Source: Harmothoe impar
Taxonomy: Eukaryota; Annelida; Polychaeta; Phyllodocida; Polynoidae
Length of the DNA: 64,000 nt
Assembly: GCA_947462335.1 (NCBI GenBank)
Contig: OX381720.1
Coordinates: forward strand, 61,029,946 to 61,093,945
Direction of reading: 5' to 3'
Shown: positions 11,381 through 18,955 of the stretch, piece by piece
Position numbering within the stretch: position 1 is the first letter of the stretch
Layout of the letters: each line of letters opens with the position of its first letter
Translations under genes and position numbers: made by a program
Notes under the pieces: model-generated
What the model was told of the DNA's origin: nothing
The model's input: only the letters and a program-made list of their open reading frames with translations
Databases searched by the model: none

Positions 11381-11806
11381 TTACCGGTCGAATACATCCC
11401 CTCTACGTCTCTTGCAAGAGCCACCGCCCGTCTGAGGAGAATGCCGGCGACGTTTCGACCCTTTCTTAGACGCGACAGGCGTCTTTCCTCCCGAGAACGC
11501 CGTACTCGCCAGTCTCTTCAGAGCGCCTGCGCCTCGGTCTTTCACGCTGCTCTTTAAAGTCCGACCCGCCAGCACATCTTTAGCTACGCCCACACCGGCG
11601 CGGAGCAGCGTTTTTCCCACCGACTTCAATAGCGGGGTAGCCGAGCGCATCAGACCTAACAGAGCGCCGCCTAAACCGTGCCCGCTCTGGAAAGAGCGCC
11701 CGCTGTACACGTTGACGCCGTTGCCCAGCTGCGCGTTGTAGTAATCGCTGTACCCTCTGCCGACGGTGCGCCTGGGTGGAAAGTACGGAACGCGTTGACG
11801 CATCAT
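11381..11806 (-). CDS. Polinton basic virion-core / lytic-like protein
   Basis: The 141-residue product has a Tyr/Gly/Arg N-terminus. A Gly/Ala/Leu-rich amphipathic or hydrophobic centre follows (about residues 44-82, including GHGLGGALLGLMRSATPLLK). The C-terminus is very basic, with RRR and KRRR clusters. Small Polinton and adintovirus proteins of this design have been compared with adenovirus core and membrane-lytic proteins (pX/pVI-like). The resemblance is in composition and layout rather than a clear catalytic motif. It starts 11 nt after the penton stop and is preceded by a short A/T-rich leader (AAAGAGAGAAAAATG). A role in DNA condensation or membrane penetration is plausible. Confidence 0.7.
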   Translation of the reverse strand: MMRQRVPYFPPRRTVGRGYSDYYNAQLGNGVNVYSGRSFQSGHGLGGALLGLMRSATPLLKSVGKTLLRAGVGVAKDVLAGRTLKSSVKDRGAGALKRLASTAFSGGKTPVASKKGSKRRRHSPQTGGGSCKRRRGDVFDR

Positions 11807-11817
11807 TTTTCTCTCTT

Positions 11818-12936
11818 TCAGCGCTCAATAGGTCTCAGATGAAGTGTCACGGTCACCTCGCCTCTACCGAATGGGATGGAATGACCGGATCGGTCTCTTA
11901 AATAGATGCCGACCTCGGTAAACCTCTTGGATTTCAAGGGGAAATAATCCAAATGGGGAAAACTGATAGCTTGCACGCCACCTCGACGCTTTCCGCCTCT
12001 GTCCACCACCACGCAGCGCAACAGCGGCACTTGCATGTCGCCCACACGTCTCTCCTGGATCATGTCGGTGTATATGTACACAGAGTGCACGTCCCCGTAA
12101 ACATCCATCGAGTAGGCGCCGGTAGTCGGCGACGCGAAACACGTCTTCTCTCCGAAGCCTAGAACGCATGCGAGATGCTGACTCAGCAGGACAGCACAGT
12201 GTCTCGGCGGTTTGATGGTGACGCGTTTCGTCTTGGCGTCGTACGATAAGATCCGCATCGGTTTGAGCAAGAAGCTGTCGCCCTCTAGTCTGTCATCTCG
12301 CAACGTCTCACTCAAGCGCTCGATTAGGGTGTGGTTGCTTCCGGTGAAAATAGGAGGTATCTCGAATATGTTTGGCATGAAACTGCGCACTCCCATGTCC
12401 TTCTCCATCTTTTCGATCATCTGTCTTGCTTGATGGCTGATCGTCTTCTTCTTCACCGCCGGGGACAAGAACTGCTTGTATACGGCATTCGTCTGTCTCA
12501 AGTCGACCTCTCTCTTGAACCTTTTTGTTTCCGGTTTCAATTGCTGCTCTTCCGACGTGTCTGATATCTCTTCCACCGTTACATAGCTCGCTTCCTTCCA
12601 GTTCAGCGGGAATTTTGAGCTGAACGTTAGCTTGCTCAGACCGTTCGCGTGTTTCATTCTCTTCCAGTCTACCTGTGGTTTTTTTCCTTCGGAGAATTTA
12701 GTTTCTTTTAAAACCTGGATCGCCTCCTCTAGCGAACCTTTGGTGCGCAGAGGAACAACGATGATCAAGTCGTCGTCGTGCACGTTAGTCCATTCTGTAG
12801 GGAGGATGATCTCAGTCAGAGCCGCTTCGTACGCTTCGAGCAGAAGGAGCGGCGAGTCGAAGTGAGTTCGGAAAGACGTCAAGCTGTTGTCAGGATAATA
12901 CTCCATAGAGCTGTTGCTAGGTAGAGTGATGTTCAT
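11818..12936 (-). CDS. Polinton minor capsid (penton) protein
   Basis: The 372-residue product opens with ITLPSNSSMEYYPDNSLTSF, the typical start of the Polinton penton family (single jelly-roll vertex protein). The C-terminal block also fits: SVYIYTDMIQERRVGDMQVP near residues 285-303, then a PF-G-V-TL-LRP ending. The middle (about 130-185) is charged and variable. I choose the ATG at 12936. An upstream in-frame extension would only add poly-Lys encoded by the A tract at 12937-12959, which fills the whole gap after the integrase stop. It should form vertices with the major capsid protein. Confidence 0.85.
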   Translation of the reverse strand: MNITLPSNSSMEYYPDNSLTSFRTHFDSPLLLLEAYEAALTEIILPTEWTNVHDDDLIIVVPLRTKGSLEEAIQVLKETKFSEGKKPQVDWKRMKHANGLSKLTFSSKFPLNWKEASYVTVEEISDTSEEQQLKPETKRFKREVDLRQTNAVYKQFLSPAVKKKTISHQARQMIEKMEKDMGVRSFMPNIFEIPPIFTGSNHTLIERLSETLRDDRLEGDSFLLKPMRILSYDAKTKRVTIKPPRHCAVLLSQHLACVLGFGEKTCFASPTTGAYSMDVYGDVHSVYIYTDMIQERRVGDMQVPLLRCVVVDRGGKRRGGVQAISFPHLDYFPLKSKRFTEVGIYLRDRSGHSIPFGRGEVTVTLHLRPIER

Positions 12937-12959
12937 TTTTTTTTTTTTTTTTTTTTTTT
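12937..12959 (-). promoter_or_regulatory. A23 tract immediately before the penton ATG
   Basis: On the minus strand, 23 consecutive A residues lead directly into ATG. They fill the whole interval between the integrase TAG and the penton start. Comparable shorter tracts precede the ATPase (A9CA8) and the 110-codon gene (A7). The role is unknown; possibilities are an unstructured A-rich leader, slippage, or simple-sequence growth. Confidence 0.5.
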
Positions 12960-14096
12960 CTACGTTATTTTTTTGACGGGGATCCACTCGTTGAACTTGT
13001 CGTCGTAACCTAACCAACGTACGAAAGCTAACTCTTTACCGTCGACGGTCTTGCGGCGCAACACCTCGTCTATCAGGTAGTTGTTGTCGTAACGACTCTT
13101 GTACACCTTCTGAACCTCTTCCGGGTAGAAGACGCCTTTTATCTCCTCGCCCTTGTCGTCTTTCAGCTCGAACCCTCTGCTTCCCAACGTCTTAGCAACG
13201 TCGACCACTTCCTCGCGCCAGTTTCCCTCGTACCCTTTGTCGAAGGCGCCTTTAGTTCTCAACATCCTCACTCTGTCACCCGGAGCGATGACGTCGACGG
13301 CGGACGTCTTTGTTTTTTTCTTCTTTTTCCATATTTCGTCGATTTGTTTGTTAGTTGGGAGATCTTGTCGGTAGAAAACTGTTTCGCTGTTTTCCGAGCT
13401 GACTTGAGCCGGCGCCATTTTCAACGTCTTGTGGTGAGTGCGATTGTAAGAAGACACTACATGGTGCAGTACGTCTACGTAGCGATACGTGCGCTTGTGT
13501 GTGAAATAACGCCACAGCTTCTCCTTCAGACTGCGGTTCAAGCGCTCCACTAGACTAGCTTTGATGTCGTCGTTCTCGCCAGTGAAGAACTCTATGCCCT
13601 CGCTCTTCAAGTGATCTTGAAAGATCTTGTTCAAAAACTCTTTCCCCTTGTCTGTCTGAACAGTGCGCGGTCGTCTCTCGCCAGTGCCTGTCATCTCTCG
13701 GAAGGCCTCGGTGACATCAGCGCCGCTCTTGGATTTAATGGGAACGGCCCACGCGTACCTAGAGAAAACGTCGATCGCCGTCACCACGTACCGGAAGCGG
13801 TCGTTGTGAGACGCCAAAGCTTGCATGTCCATCAGATCTATCTGCCACTGCTGATCGATTGCGCCGGTTATAGTCTTGTTCCTTGCGAATTTTCTCCGAA
13901 TGGGTTTATGTTTAGTGTAGGCGTCCAGCGACACTAAAGCATCTCGGATGACGGCCGGGTTCAGGTGGCGAAAATGATGTTTCTGGAGTTTAGTCACGCT
14001 AGTGAAACTGGAGGGCGCTTTGACGTCGGTATATCTAGCTACTACGCGCTTCTTTTCTTTTTCCTTCTTGGTCAGTCTCTTCACTTGTTTGCCCAT
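12960..14096 (-). CDS. INT: Polinton retroviral-type integrase with chromodomain
   Basis: DDE integrase that inserts the element's linear DNA. In the 378-residue product the catalytic triad is Asp87 (WQIDLMDM), Asp149 (QTDKGKEF) and Glu184 (VERLNRSLKEKL), with 34 residues between the last two. A basic, Lys-rich linker follows. The C-terminal 45 residues (about 334-378) form a chromodomain (YLIDEVLRRK, FVRWLGYDDKFNEWIP), which in such integrases can bind modified histones and guide insertion. The start overlaps the end of the preceding ORF by 16 nt. All key residues are present and the frame is intact. Confidence 0.93.
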   Translation of the reverse strand: MGKQVKRLTKKEKEKKRVVARYTDVKAPSSFTSVTKLQKHHFRHLNPAVIRDALVSLDAYTKHKPIRRKFARNKTITGAIDQQWQIDLMDMQALASHNDRFRYVVTAIDVFSRYAWAVPIKSKSGADVTEAFREMTGTGERRPRTVQTDKGKEFLNKIFQDHLKSEGIEFFTGENDDIKASLVERLNRSLKEKLWRYFTHKRTYRYVDVLHHVVSSYNRTHHKTLKMAPAQVSSENSETVFYRQDLPTNKQIDEIWKKKKKTKTSAVDVIAPGDRVRMLRTKGAFDKGYEGNWREEVVDVAKTLGSRGFELKDDKGEEIKGVFYPEEVQKVYKSRYDNNYLIDEVLRRKTVDGKELAFVRWLGYDDKFNEWIPVKKIT

Positions 14097-15280
14097 GGTG
14101 GGCTTGTTGAGGGCGTGAACGACGAGCTCGCCGCTAGGCGGTTGCGCCCTTTCCTTTTCTTACGCGGCACGCTCCTATAGGAAGTCGGAGTTTGGAAAAG
14201 TTCACGGTCGTCCTCCTCGTCTTCAGAGGATTGATCGTCCACCACCTGGAGAGAAGAGTCTGCTGCTGCTACTGCTGCTGCTGCTGCTGCTGCTTCTCCT
14301 TCTTCCGAGTCGAAGCTCGGTCGTTTCCGACCTCTGTCAGCAAGCCGTGTGTCCAAACTTTGGCCAGGTCCGCTCGCTTTATACAGATGGTTTCCGATCA
14401 AGGAGTCTGTGGGAACTGCTTCGCGCAGCGCTTTCGTGAACGGCGAGTAGCCCGCCGGTCTGGGCGCCGTCTTCCTGAACCTGGCGGCGTCGTTCAGTAA
14501 GTCCACTATGTTGATGCGACGCTCAGGTGGTATTCTCCGACCCGACATCTCGCGCACCGCACCGTCCTCGTTCCACTTGATCACACCGGATTTCTCCAAT
14601 TGTTTGTACAGCGCCACGGTCCGAGTGCGATTCCTCTTGGGAACTTGGTTCACCAACCGCTCGAGTAGGGACGCGCTGGCCTCTTCAGCAGACTGACGGA
14701 GGTGAGCCGGGGGCGAAGAAGAGTAGGACGAAGAGATGTTGCTGTTGTGGGGATTCGCGAGAAAAAATTGCAATCTATTCAACAACCTTCGGTATTTCAA
14801 CATTTTCTCGCGCGATTCCAAAGTGGGGTCGTTCAACACTAAATCCAAGTCCCTGTAGATAAACTGTAGCACCTGGTGCAAGGCCGCGTCGGGATGAAGG
14901 GACTGTTCTGCCTGCTTGTGGTAATAGGCCATGTCGGCAGGTAGGCGGGCGGCGGTGGCAGGAGCGGAACTCTCGTTCTTTTCAGTGCGCTCATCAGGAA
15001 GAGGAGGAAGGTTTGGAGCAGTAGAAGTACTAGCAGCAGCGACTGCAGTAGTAGCAGCGCTAGTAGTAGCAGCAGCAGCGGGCACATGATGAAGTAGACC
15101 TGCTCGTGATGATTTGTAGAGCGTCTCAGGATCCACGAGCGCTAAACGTTTGTAGTGTTGTTGCTGCTCTGAGTCCGTCATGGGGACGACGGTGGCAATG
15201 ACGCTGGTGGTGGCGGTAGTGGTGGTGGTGGTGGTGGTGGTGGTGCTGTCGGCGAGTAGGTGTCGAATGAGGTGTCTCAT
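14081..15280 (-). CDS. Conserved Polinton accessory protein (399 codons)
   Basis: Residues 231-300 carry a block I recognise from Polinton proteins of many animals: an IKWNEDG start, an IVDLLNDAARF centre, then PAGYSPFTKAL and a VPTDSLIGN end. Its biochemical role is unknown. The N-terminus is low-complexity (poly-Thr from a GGT microsatellite, then Ala/Thr/Ser), and another microsatellite encodes a poly-Ala run near residue 330, followed by an acidic and a basic stretch. The first ATG (15280) overlaps the previous stop by 4 nt (ATGA), favouring that start; Met34 (MTDSEQQQ, near 15181) is an alternative that avoids the poly-Thr. Confidence 0.8.
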   Translation of the reverse strand: MRHLIRHLLADSTTTTTTTTTTATTSVIATVVPMTDSEQQQHYKRLALVDPETLYKSSRAGLLHHVPAAAATTSAATTAVAAASTSTAPNLPPLPDERTEKNESSAPATAARLPADMAYYHKQAEQSLHPDAALHQVLQFIYRDLDLVLNDPTLESREKMLKYRRLLNRLQFFLANPHNSNISSSYSSSPPAHLRQSAEEASASLLERLVNQVPKRNRTRTVALYKQLEKSGVIKWNEDGAVREMSGRRIPPERRINIVDLLNDAARFRKTAPRPAGYSPFTKALREAVPTDSLIGNHLYKASGPGQSLDTRLADRGRKRPSFDSEEGEAAAAAAAVAAADSSLQVVDDQSSEDEEDDRELFQTPTSYRSVPRKKRKGRNRLAASSSFTPSTSPPWANK

Positions 15281-15609
15281 ATACGGAGAATGCTCTTTAT
15301 AAGCGGTAAGGCCATCCCTATGAGAGCCGGAATGAGGAAACCTCCCTCTTGTACCAAGACGCGTCTCTTTTTTTTGATGGGCGTAGATTTTTTGCCGACC
15401 TCCCTCAACACGTCAGCCGATTCTCGAAGCTTGTCCAGTTGTTTGTCGCTGAGCGGGATGTTCCCTACCAGTAAATTGTGACAGATCTCACTTAACGCTG
15501 CGATCAGATCGTCGCTTCCAGAGTCTATTAGATGCGAGCAGTCCTTTGGCGAGCACTTAGCTAAGTGCTTGAGAGTACCAAAGTGTCTTTCGAGTAGATG
15601 AGAAGACAT
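15277..15609 (-). CDS. Conserved small Polinton protein (110 codons)
   Basis: This belongs to a small protein family common in Polintons. An alpha-helical block (about residues 35-70: LIAALSEICHNLLVGNIPLS, then KQLDKLRESADVLREV) is followed by a Lys/Arg run and QEGGFL with a hydrophobic C-terminus (IPALIGMALPLIKSIL). The function is not known; a membrane-associated or virion role is possible. It begins only 8 nt after the ATPase stop, the gap being C plus A7 directly before the ATG, and ends in an ATGA overlap with the next gene, implying co-expression. Confidence 0.8.
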   Translation of the reverse strand: MSSHLLERHFGTLKHLAKCSPKDCSHLIDSGSDDLIAALSEICHNLLVGNIPLSDKQLDKLRESADVLREVGKKSTPIKKKRRVLVQEGGFLIPALIGMALPLIKSILRI

Positions 15610-15617
15610 TTTTTTTG

Positions 15618-16337
15618 CTACTGCTTTCTCTTGTTCTTTTTTTTGTCTAGCGGTACGAACACTAGCTGAGAGTGTATGGACGTCAAAGAGGAGCGTATTC
15701 TCAGATCGTCAGGTGTTGACTGCTTGAAGTCCAGAAGGAGGTATGAGTGAGGTCGCTTGAGTTCATGGGTAAATATACTAGAGAGGGCCGCCGCGTTGGA
15801 CGGAAACACCTGGCGAGACAGACTAGCTATTTGCCCCATGTCGCGCGGGTTCTTGAAAACGATCATGTAGTGAGCGTTCAGACTCATAGTTCGAAAGTCG
15901 GGTGATTTCTGGAATAGGTTCTGAGTGATGTATATGACGCTCACGTTCCAGTGATGCGAGTATTTAGTAAAGATGTCGGCTACCACTTGCTGATTGGAAC
16001 TGCTCATCAGATCGTCCAATATCAGTAGAGTGTGGGGTCGTAAAGCGTCTTCTGCTACTTCCACGTCTCCCGCTATAGACTCTTTGCTAGGAAGACCTTC
16101 TCTGAATTCCACACCGTACTGATTTTGCATTTTTTCAAACAGAGGTTGCCACTCGCCGTAATGGTAAAAAGTCTTTTCCACCGGCGGCGTGACCAAATTG
16201 TTCACGTCGCTCAGAAATTGATCCACCAAGCGCGATTTTCCACAACCCGACGGACCGCTAATGATACAACTAAAGGGTCCTTGTAGTCGAGCGTCGAAAT
16301 GAATTTCTGTGAAGAGTTTGCTTTTACTACTGGACAT
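15618..16337 (-). CDS. ATP: Polinton genome-packaging ATPase (FtsK/HerA, A32-like)
   Basis: P-loop ATPase expected to pump the element's DNA into capsids. The 239-residue product has Walker A at 28-35 (GPSGCGKS), Walker B at 104-109 (LLILDD) and a polar sensor at 137-140 (ITQN), in the order and spacing of the A32-like branch. It begins the main late-type cluster, after a TATA-like box (16452-16466) and an A-rich leader (A9CA8) directly before the ATG. The C-terminal Lys-rich tail is coded by an A-rich stretch. The frame is intact. Confidence 0.92.
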   Translation of the reverse strand: MSSSKSKLFTEIHFDARLQGPFSCIISGPSGCGKSRLVDQFLSDVNNLVTPPVEKTFYHYGEWQPLFEKMQNQYGVEFREGLPSKESIAGDVEVAEDALRPHTLLILDDLMSSSNQQVVADIFTKYSHHWNVSVIYITQNLFQKSPDFRTMSLNAHYMIVFKNPRDMGQIASLSRQVFPSNAAALSSIFTHELKRPHSYLLLDFKQSTPDDLRIRSSLTSIHSQLVFVPLDKKKNKRKQ

Positions 16338-16451
16338 TTTTTTTTGTTTTTTTTTCAGGACGCGTCAGAGAGCGGTTGTGTGTCTGACTGTCTGCTGTGT
16401 TTCTCACTCGAACGGTCGGTAGTGAATGGTTGTGGAGAAAAGTCAGCCGAC

Positions 16452-16466
16452 CTTTTTATTGATACC
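16452..16466 (-). promoter_or_regulatory. TATA-like box before the ATPase cluster
   Basis: On the minus strand it reads GGTATCAATAAAAAG, differing at one position from the box before the major capsid gene. It lies about 115-130 bp upstream of the ATPase ATG and is the likely promoter of the leftward packaging/integration/penton transcript. Confidence 0.5.
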
Positions 16467-16544
16467 GGCTGGTGTCACAGTAGCGGCGGCAGAAGTGACT
16501 TTTTTTTGCGATAAAATTCTATTTTCACTCAATAGTCATAAATG

Positions 16545-16577
16545 TTTGTATCAGACTCCAGAGGAGTCTGATACAAA
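16545..16577. terminator. Perfect 15-bp hairpin with 3-nt loop
   Basis: TTTGTATCAGACTCC, loop AGA, then its exact reverse complement. It lies 14 nt beyond the stop of the unrecognised leftward gene and upstream of the ATPase promoter, among A and T runs. A transcript 3'-end signal is the simplest reading; some large DNA viruses end mRNAs at hairpins. Function is inference. Confidence 0.5.
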
Positions 16578-16590
16578 TATTTATTTTTTT

Positions 16591-17352
16591 TTAAAAAAAG
16601 AAGAAGAGGAGGAGGAGGAGGAGGAGGAGGAGGAGGAGGAGGAGGAGGAGGAGGAGATTAATTTTTTTTTTTTTTTTATTATTTTTTTTTTTTTGATCAT
16701 TTAGGCAAAGCTCGTCGCTTTGCCGTTTTTTTTTTCTATTTCTGTGTTGTGACACGATCGTCTCGAAAAAGCAATAAGGCGTGTGAGCGCGGCGGTGACA
16801 AATACATATTGGAGCGTATAGTTTAAAATAGTGCGTCCCTATCTTCTTCAATTCGGCTGCGTTGCAATATGCGGGATAACAAGTGACGACGTTGAAACGT
16901 TTAGAGACCGTGTTCACGTCGGCCACAACGCGCGCCCACCGAGTGGGAGCTGCAGTCGCTCCCAAGAAACCGATCGGCTTGTCGAATCGTTTCATAGCAC
17001 TTATTCTCACTTTATAAGAGGAGGCAGGGTGAGGAGAGTAGCGGCGCTCTTTCTTTTCATGAAACGCCCAACGAGTGGGGGCGCTGAGAGCAGCTGTTAT
17101 GCAATAGTAGAGTAAATGCTGTTCTGAGAAGACGGCTCTCGGCCATGTCGCTACGTTTTCCTTTTCCGCTCTTGTATAACGACGATGGCGCTCAGCTTTG
17201 CATTTCTCGAGAATTCGGTACGCCTCAAGAGAAGCGTGAACCTCAACTACGTGACGCTCTCTCCTTTGAGATAAAAAAATAGCCGGGCAGTTGAGGAGAG
17301 CGCTTTGTTCGCGCGACCGTCTTTTAGAAACTCGCGCCCTCTGCAGCGCCAT
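16591..17352 (-). CDS. Unrecognised Polinton protein (253 codons)
   Basis: I do not recognise a family. The first ~210 residues have ordinary protein composition, very basic, with two related segments (SAPTRWAFHE near 90 and AAPTRWARVV near 135). A Cys/His-rich region (CYPAYC, later CICHRRAHTPYC) could bind zinc. The last ~40 residues are poly-Lys and poly-Leu translated from A-rich sequence and a (GAG)n microsatellite at 16606-16654, so the true C-terminus may be variable. TATAAAAG occurs on the minus strand at 17571-17578. In this element it is one of two genes on the right side and shows no polymerase or Walker motifs. Confidence 0.6.
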   Translation of the reverse strand: MALQRARVSKRRSREQSALLNCPAIFLSQRRERHVVEVHASLEAYRILEKCKAERHRRYTRAEKENVATWPRAVFSEQHLLYYCITAALSAPTRWAFHEKKERRYSPHPASSYKVRISAMKRFDKPIGFLGATAAPTRWARVVADVNTVSKRFNVVTCYPAYCNAAELKKIGTHYFKLYAPICICHRRAHTPYCFFETIVSQHRNRKKKRQSDELCLNDQKKKNNKKKKKINLLLLLLLLLLLLLLLLLFFFF

Positions 17353-18131
17353 ATTTCTTTCCTCCGAAACAAAAAAGACTGAGTGAAAATAAAAATTTAA
17401 GAAAACAAAAAGCTCAAAGAAAAAAAATAAAGCAATAAGCAGACTCAGCTCGAAATTCCCTGCTGGCGTGATGGCGGTGACTGCAGGCGGTGGCGGCGGT
17501 CGGCTGGCCGGCGGTGGCGGTGTCGGCGGCGATGGTAGAAGGGTGTGTGGAAAGAGAGACGCATCTCAGTCTTTTATAGGAGCGGCGAGTCTGACATTTT
17601 CAGCTGTCGCATGCTGACCTGCTGCTATCATAAGAGAAACAAAAGCCCTAATCACACTTTTCAGCTGGATCCTTCCACCCCGCCAGACATGGATCCCAGA
17701 TGGGAAGGCGGTTTAAAATTAAATCCGTGTACCGACTGTCATACAATAGGGTAATTAGTTGAACGCGTGTTACCTGTATAAAGGATTAACGGGTCATGGG
17801 CTCAGCGTGTGTATAGAAAAACAACTACAGGTAGCGTGAAAGAAGCGACCCCCTCCCTTTCTGTCACTCTGTCTGTGACTAGAGGGTGCGCGTGTGGTAA
17901 GCGGCTTATATCTAAAGAAAAAAACAAATCACCCTCGCCTGTCATCAGCAGACAGCCGGCCGGCGGCTGGAAAATGCGATTAGAGGGATGATGAGCCACG
18001 TAGTAAGCGACTTAAGGCTGATCTAAAGACCTGCCGTGAAGGGGCAGCTGGCCGGTGGCTTGAAAAAAGGCGGGGCGTAAGGGTATATAAGGGGAGTGAA
18101 ACCACATTCAGCATCGTCATCATCGTTCACG

Positions 18132-18173
<42 letters not shown>

Positions 18174-18203
18174 GCACCGCGCCTCAATTTGCAGATCCTC
18201 GTG
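17353..18203. promoter_or_regulatory. Divergent intergenic region of the Polinton
   Basis: Non-coding region between the leftward unknown gene and the rightward Ala-rich gene. It holds TATAAAAG on the minus strand (17571-17578) and TATATAAG on the plus strand (18084-18091). It also holds a GGC/GGT-rich stretch (about 17460-17535) and a (CTA)n microsatellite (18132-18163). It probably drives both flanking genes. Confidence 0.55.
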
Positions 18204-18839
18204 ATGGAAAGTTGCTACCGTGACATGAAGCGGAATGACGAAGCGGCGCGCGAATGTGAAGCTGATGCTGTAGCCTCTGCTACTGCTGCTGCTAGTGCTG
18301 CTCAGCGTGCTACTGCTGCATTTACTGCGGCTGTTAGTGACGCGGGTCGTGATGACGTTGTTGTTGTTGCCGCTGCGGCTGTGACTGCTGCTGTTGCTGC
18401 CGCCGATGCAGCTACTCATGCCACCGATGCCGACGCTGCTGCTGCTGATGCTGTTGCGGCTGCCGATGACGCCGCTGATAACGCTACTAGTGCCCGCTCT
18501 GCCGCCCTTGCTACTGTCGCTGCTGCTGTTGTTGCTAATGCTCACGCTACTGCTGCTGCCGCTGCTGCTACTGCTGCTACCGCTGCTGCCGAGGCTGCTG
18601 CCGCTGCTGCCGATGCTGCTGCCGATGCTGCCGATGCTGCTGCCGATGCTGATGTTAGCAGTCGCGTCGACAAAGAATCGTCATTTGTCACTCTTAAAGC
18701 CGCTCCAGTGGAACGTGCGACGGGTAGTAGGGCTACCAACGCGACGGCCGGATGGTGCAAATGGTGTCGTCGCTTCTGCTCGTGCGCTTGCTTTTCTTCC
18801 GGTCCTACCTGCTGCTGCTACGGTATGATAGTGTTATAG
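18204..18839 (+). CDS. Ala-rich protein with Cys-rich tail, rightward Polinton gene
   Basis: The only plus-strand gene of the element. I take the ATG at 18204, which follows TATATAAG (18084-18091) by about 115 bp. The 211-residue product has a charged N-terminus (MESCYRDMKRNDEAARE). About 120 residues of nearly pure Ala with periodic Asp/Thr/Val follow (AAADAADAAADADV), predicting one long helix. The C-terminus is Trp/Cys-rich (WCKWCRRFCSCACF, then TCCCYG). The Ala stretch is coded by mixed GCN codons, not a pure triplet repeat. The family is unknown; a fibre-like or membrane-attached structural role is conceivable. The composition could also reflect microsatellite growth. Confidence 0.55.
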   Translation: MESCYRDMKRNDEAARECEADAVASATAAASAAQRATAAFTAAVSDAGRDDVVVVAAAAVTAAVAAADAATHATDADAAAADAVAAADDAADNATSARSAALATVAAAVVANAHATAAAAAATAATAAAEAAAAAADAAADAADAAADADVSSRVDKESSFVTLKAAPVERATGSRATNATAGWCKWCRRFCSCACFSSGPTCCCYGMIVL

Positions 18840-18955
18840 TGTTTGAATGAGAACGCGCGTAGTTACACATAGACGCTGTTACAGATGTGCTTTTTTATTC
18901 GAAAATATAATTTTAACATAAGATGGAACTTGTTGTGTTTTTTTCTATATATACG

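Noticed and set aside
12937..13017. 27-residue poly-Lys extension of the penton protein
   Set aside because: It is coded by the A tract and by antisense of the integrase end; family members begin at the ITLPSNSS motif.
18096..18203. N-terminal extension of the Ala-rich gene with poly-Leu
   Set aside because: It would need a GTG start and would begin only a few bases after the TATA box; the poly-Leu comes from a CTA microsatellite. The ATG at 18204 is preferred.
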